This document shows, piece by piece, positions 63,110 through 64,000 of a DNA stretch of 64,000 nucleotides (the stretch's first letter is position 1; the number at the start of each line of letters is the position of its first letter). The stretch spans positions 310,001-374,000 of the forward strand of contig NZ_JBLFEP010000005.1 in the NCBI RefSeq assembly GCF_047345415.1, given 5' to 3'. Below the pieces are notes generated by a model. It saw only the letters and a program-made list of their open reading frames with translations. It was not told the DNA's origin and made no database searches. Position numbers and translations under genes: made by a program. This DNA comes from Maribacter_C sp947494565. GTDB taxonomy: Bacteria; Bacteroidota; Bacteroidia; Flavobacteriales; Flavobacteriaceae.

Positions 63110-64000
63110 ATGAAAGTTGACTTTTTAATTGGATGTTTAGGAAAAGGTGGAGCCGAACGTGTTATGGCGGCTTTGAGTGGTCATTTCGTCCATAGAGGTC
63201 ATAGCGTAAGGGTTATTACATTTGATGGTACAGAGGACTCTTATGAGTTAGATGGAGCTATAGAGCGTGTACGTCTTACTGATAACAGTTTTCCGATCAT
63301 AAAGATTCGAAAGACATTGAACCTCATAAGGTTCTACAAGGACCAAAAAACGAGACCCGATATCGCAATTTCCTTCCTAACGGCAACAAACCTCAGTGCT
63401 ATCCTAGGTTGTAGATTCAGGAAAATTCCAATTATCGTATCCGAACACAACAATCATCTCTTTGTACCTAACCCAAGATGGTTGACCCGTTTTAGCTGGC
63501 GGTATATCTATAGATTAGCAAATTTCGTCACGGTGCTCACAGCTTTTGACGTTCCCTTTTTTGAGAAGCGAAAGGCGAATGTTGTAGTGATGCCGAACCC
63601 GTGCTCGTTCGCTACAATTGACAACAATGAGCATAAACGTGAAAAGATCATAGTTGCCATAGGCAACTTAAATCGTATTCATCACAAGGGATTTGACAAT
63701 TTGATTACAATTGTTGAGCCGTTACTTAAGAAAAACCAAGATTGGAAGTTACAGATCATAGGGGGCGGCGAAAGGGGTCGTCCATTATTGGAGGAGATGG
63801 TGCGTGAAAAAGCTTTGGTCGACAAGGTCGATTTCCTTGGGTTTCAAAAAAATATCAATAGCCTGATGCGAAAAGCGAGTATTTTCATTCTCTCCTCTCG
63901 ATATGAAGGATTACCTATGGTGCTCTTAGAGTGTATGTCACAGGGTATGGCCTGTGTTTCTTATGATTGTGTAACCGGACCGTCAGAAATGATATCAAAT
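63110..64000 (+). CDS. GT4-family glycosyltransferase (partial, right edge)
   Basis: A glycosyltransferase that runs off the window; 297 codons are visible from ATG at 63110. N-terminal GCLGKGGAERVMAAL is the usual family start, SEHNNH lies mid-protein, and the donor-side motif SSRYEGLPMVLLECMSQG shows the E-x7-E pair. It adds a sugar from a nucleotide donor, presumably to the lipid-linked repeat unit handled by the flippase just upstream. Confidence 0.9.
   Translation, partial: MKVDFLIGCLGKGGAERVMAALSGHFVHRGHSVRVITFDGTEDSYELDGAIERVRLTDNSFPIIKIRKTLNLIRFYKDQKTRPDIAISFLTATNLSAILGCRFRKIPIIVSEHNNHLFVPNPRWLTRFSWRYIYRLANFVTVLTAFDVPFFEKRKANVVVMPNPCSFATIDNNEHKREKIIVAIGNLNRIHHKGFDNLITIVEPLLKKNQDWKLQIIGGGERGRPLLEEMVREKALVDKVDFLGFQKNINSLMRKASIFILSSRYEGLPMVLLECMSQGMACVSYDCVTGPSEMISN

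Noticed and set aside
1..64000. CRISPR arrays, insertion sequences, tRNA genes
   Set aside because: No direct-repeat arrays, transposase-like proteins with terminal inverted repeats, or tRNA-like cloverleaf sequences were found on reading.

Overview
The window looks like a chromosome segment of a marine member of the Flavobacteriaceae (Bacteroidota). Evidence seen in the sequence: moderately AT-rich DNA, a protein with a C-terminal type IX secretion (T9SS) sorting domain, a TonB-dependent receptor with an N-terminal carboxypeptidase-regulatory-like domain, a Bacteroidota-type promoter (TTG, then TAnnTTTG), and weak ribosome binding sites with several TTG/GTG starts. No tRNA, rRNA, insertion sequence or CRISPR array was seen.

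Region 1 (1-10110, minus strand) is one tightly packed operon. It encodes a TldD/TldE metalloprotease pair, a DUF4159 protein, a MoxR ATPase, a DUF58 protein, a BatA-like membrane protein and two large membrane proteins; the last runs off the left edge. It resembles the Bacteroidota aerotolerance (Bat) type of envelope cluster.

Region 2 (10349-26505) is a compact nonribosomal peptide gene cluster with three transcription blocks. The plus-strand block holds an ornithine cyclodeaminase-like enzyme, an acyl-CoA-dehydrogenase-type flavoprotein, a stand-alone prolyl-type AMP ligase, a carrier protein and a membrane acyltransferase. Its core is the known recipe for a pyrrole-2-carboxyl starter unit made from proline. 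The minus-strand genes encode a Ser-specific C-A-PCP module (hand-read code matches the classic serine code), a terminal C-A-PCP-TE module of unknown specificity, a glycosyltransferase, a Sfp-type phosphopantetheinyl transferase and a HupE/UreJ-like membrane protein. The predicted product is a small pyrrolyl-Ser-X peptide, possibly glycosylated and acylated. I do not recognise this combination.

Region 3 (26898-29793) has a His-rich membrane-anchored protein and a TonB-dependent receptor ending at a strong terminator. It could be a metal or metallophore uptake unit linked to Region 2.

Region 4 (29863-64000) is a surface/extracellular polysaccharide locus. It includes a PHP-type tyrosine phosphatase, a 2948-residue secreted mosaic protein with a T9SS sorting domain, Wzc and Wza export proteins, a CapD-type dehydratase with an aminotransferase, UDP-glucose dehydrogenase, UDP-glucuronate 4-epimerase, a UDP-HexNAc dehydrogenase, two sulfotransferases, an arylsulfotransferase-like propeller, two small membrane proteins, two paralogous right-handed beta-helix proteins (one a PKD-rich lipoprotein), a methyltransferase, a BNR-like propeller protein, a MurJ/MVF-type flippase and a GT4 glycosyltransferase cut by the right edge. 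Together they predict a sulfated, uronic-acid-rich polysaccharide exported by a Wza/Wzc system. No polymerase or initiating glycosyl-phosphate transferase is visible, so the locus probably continues to the right.
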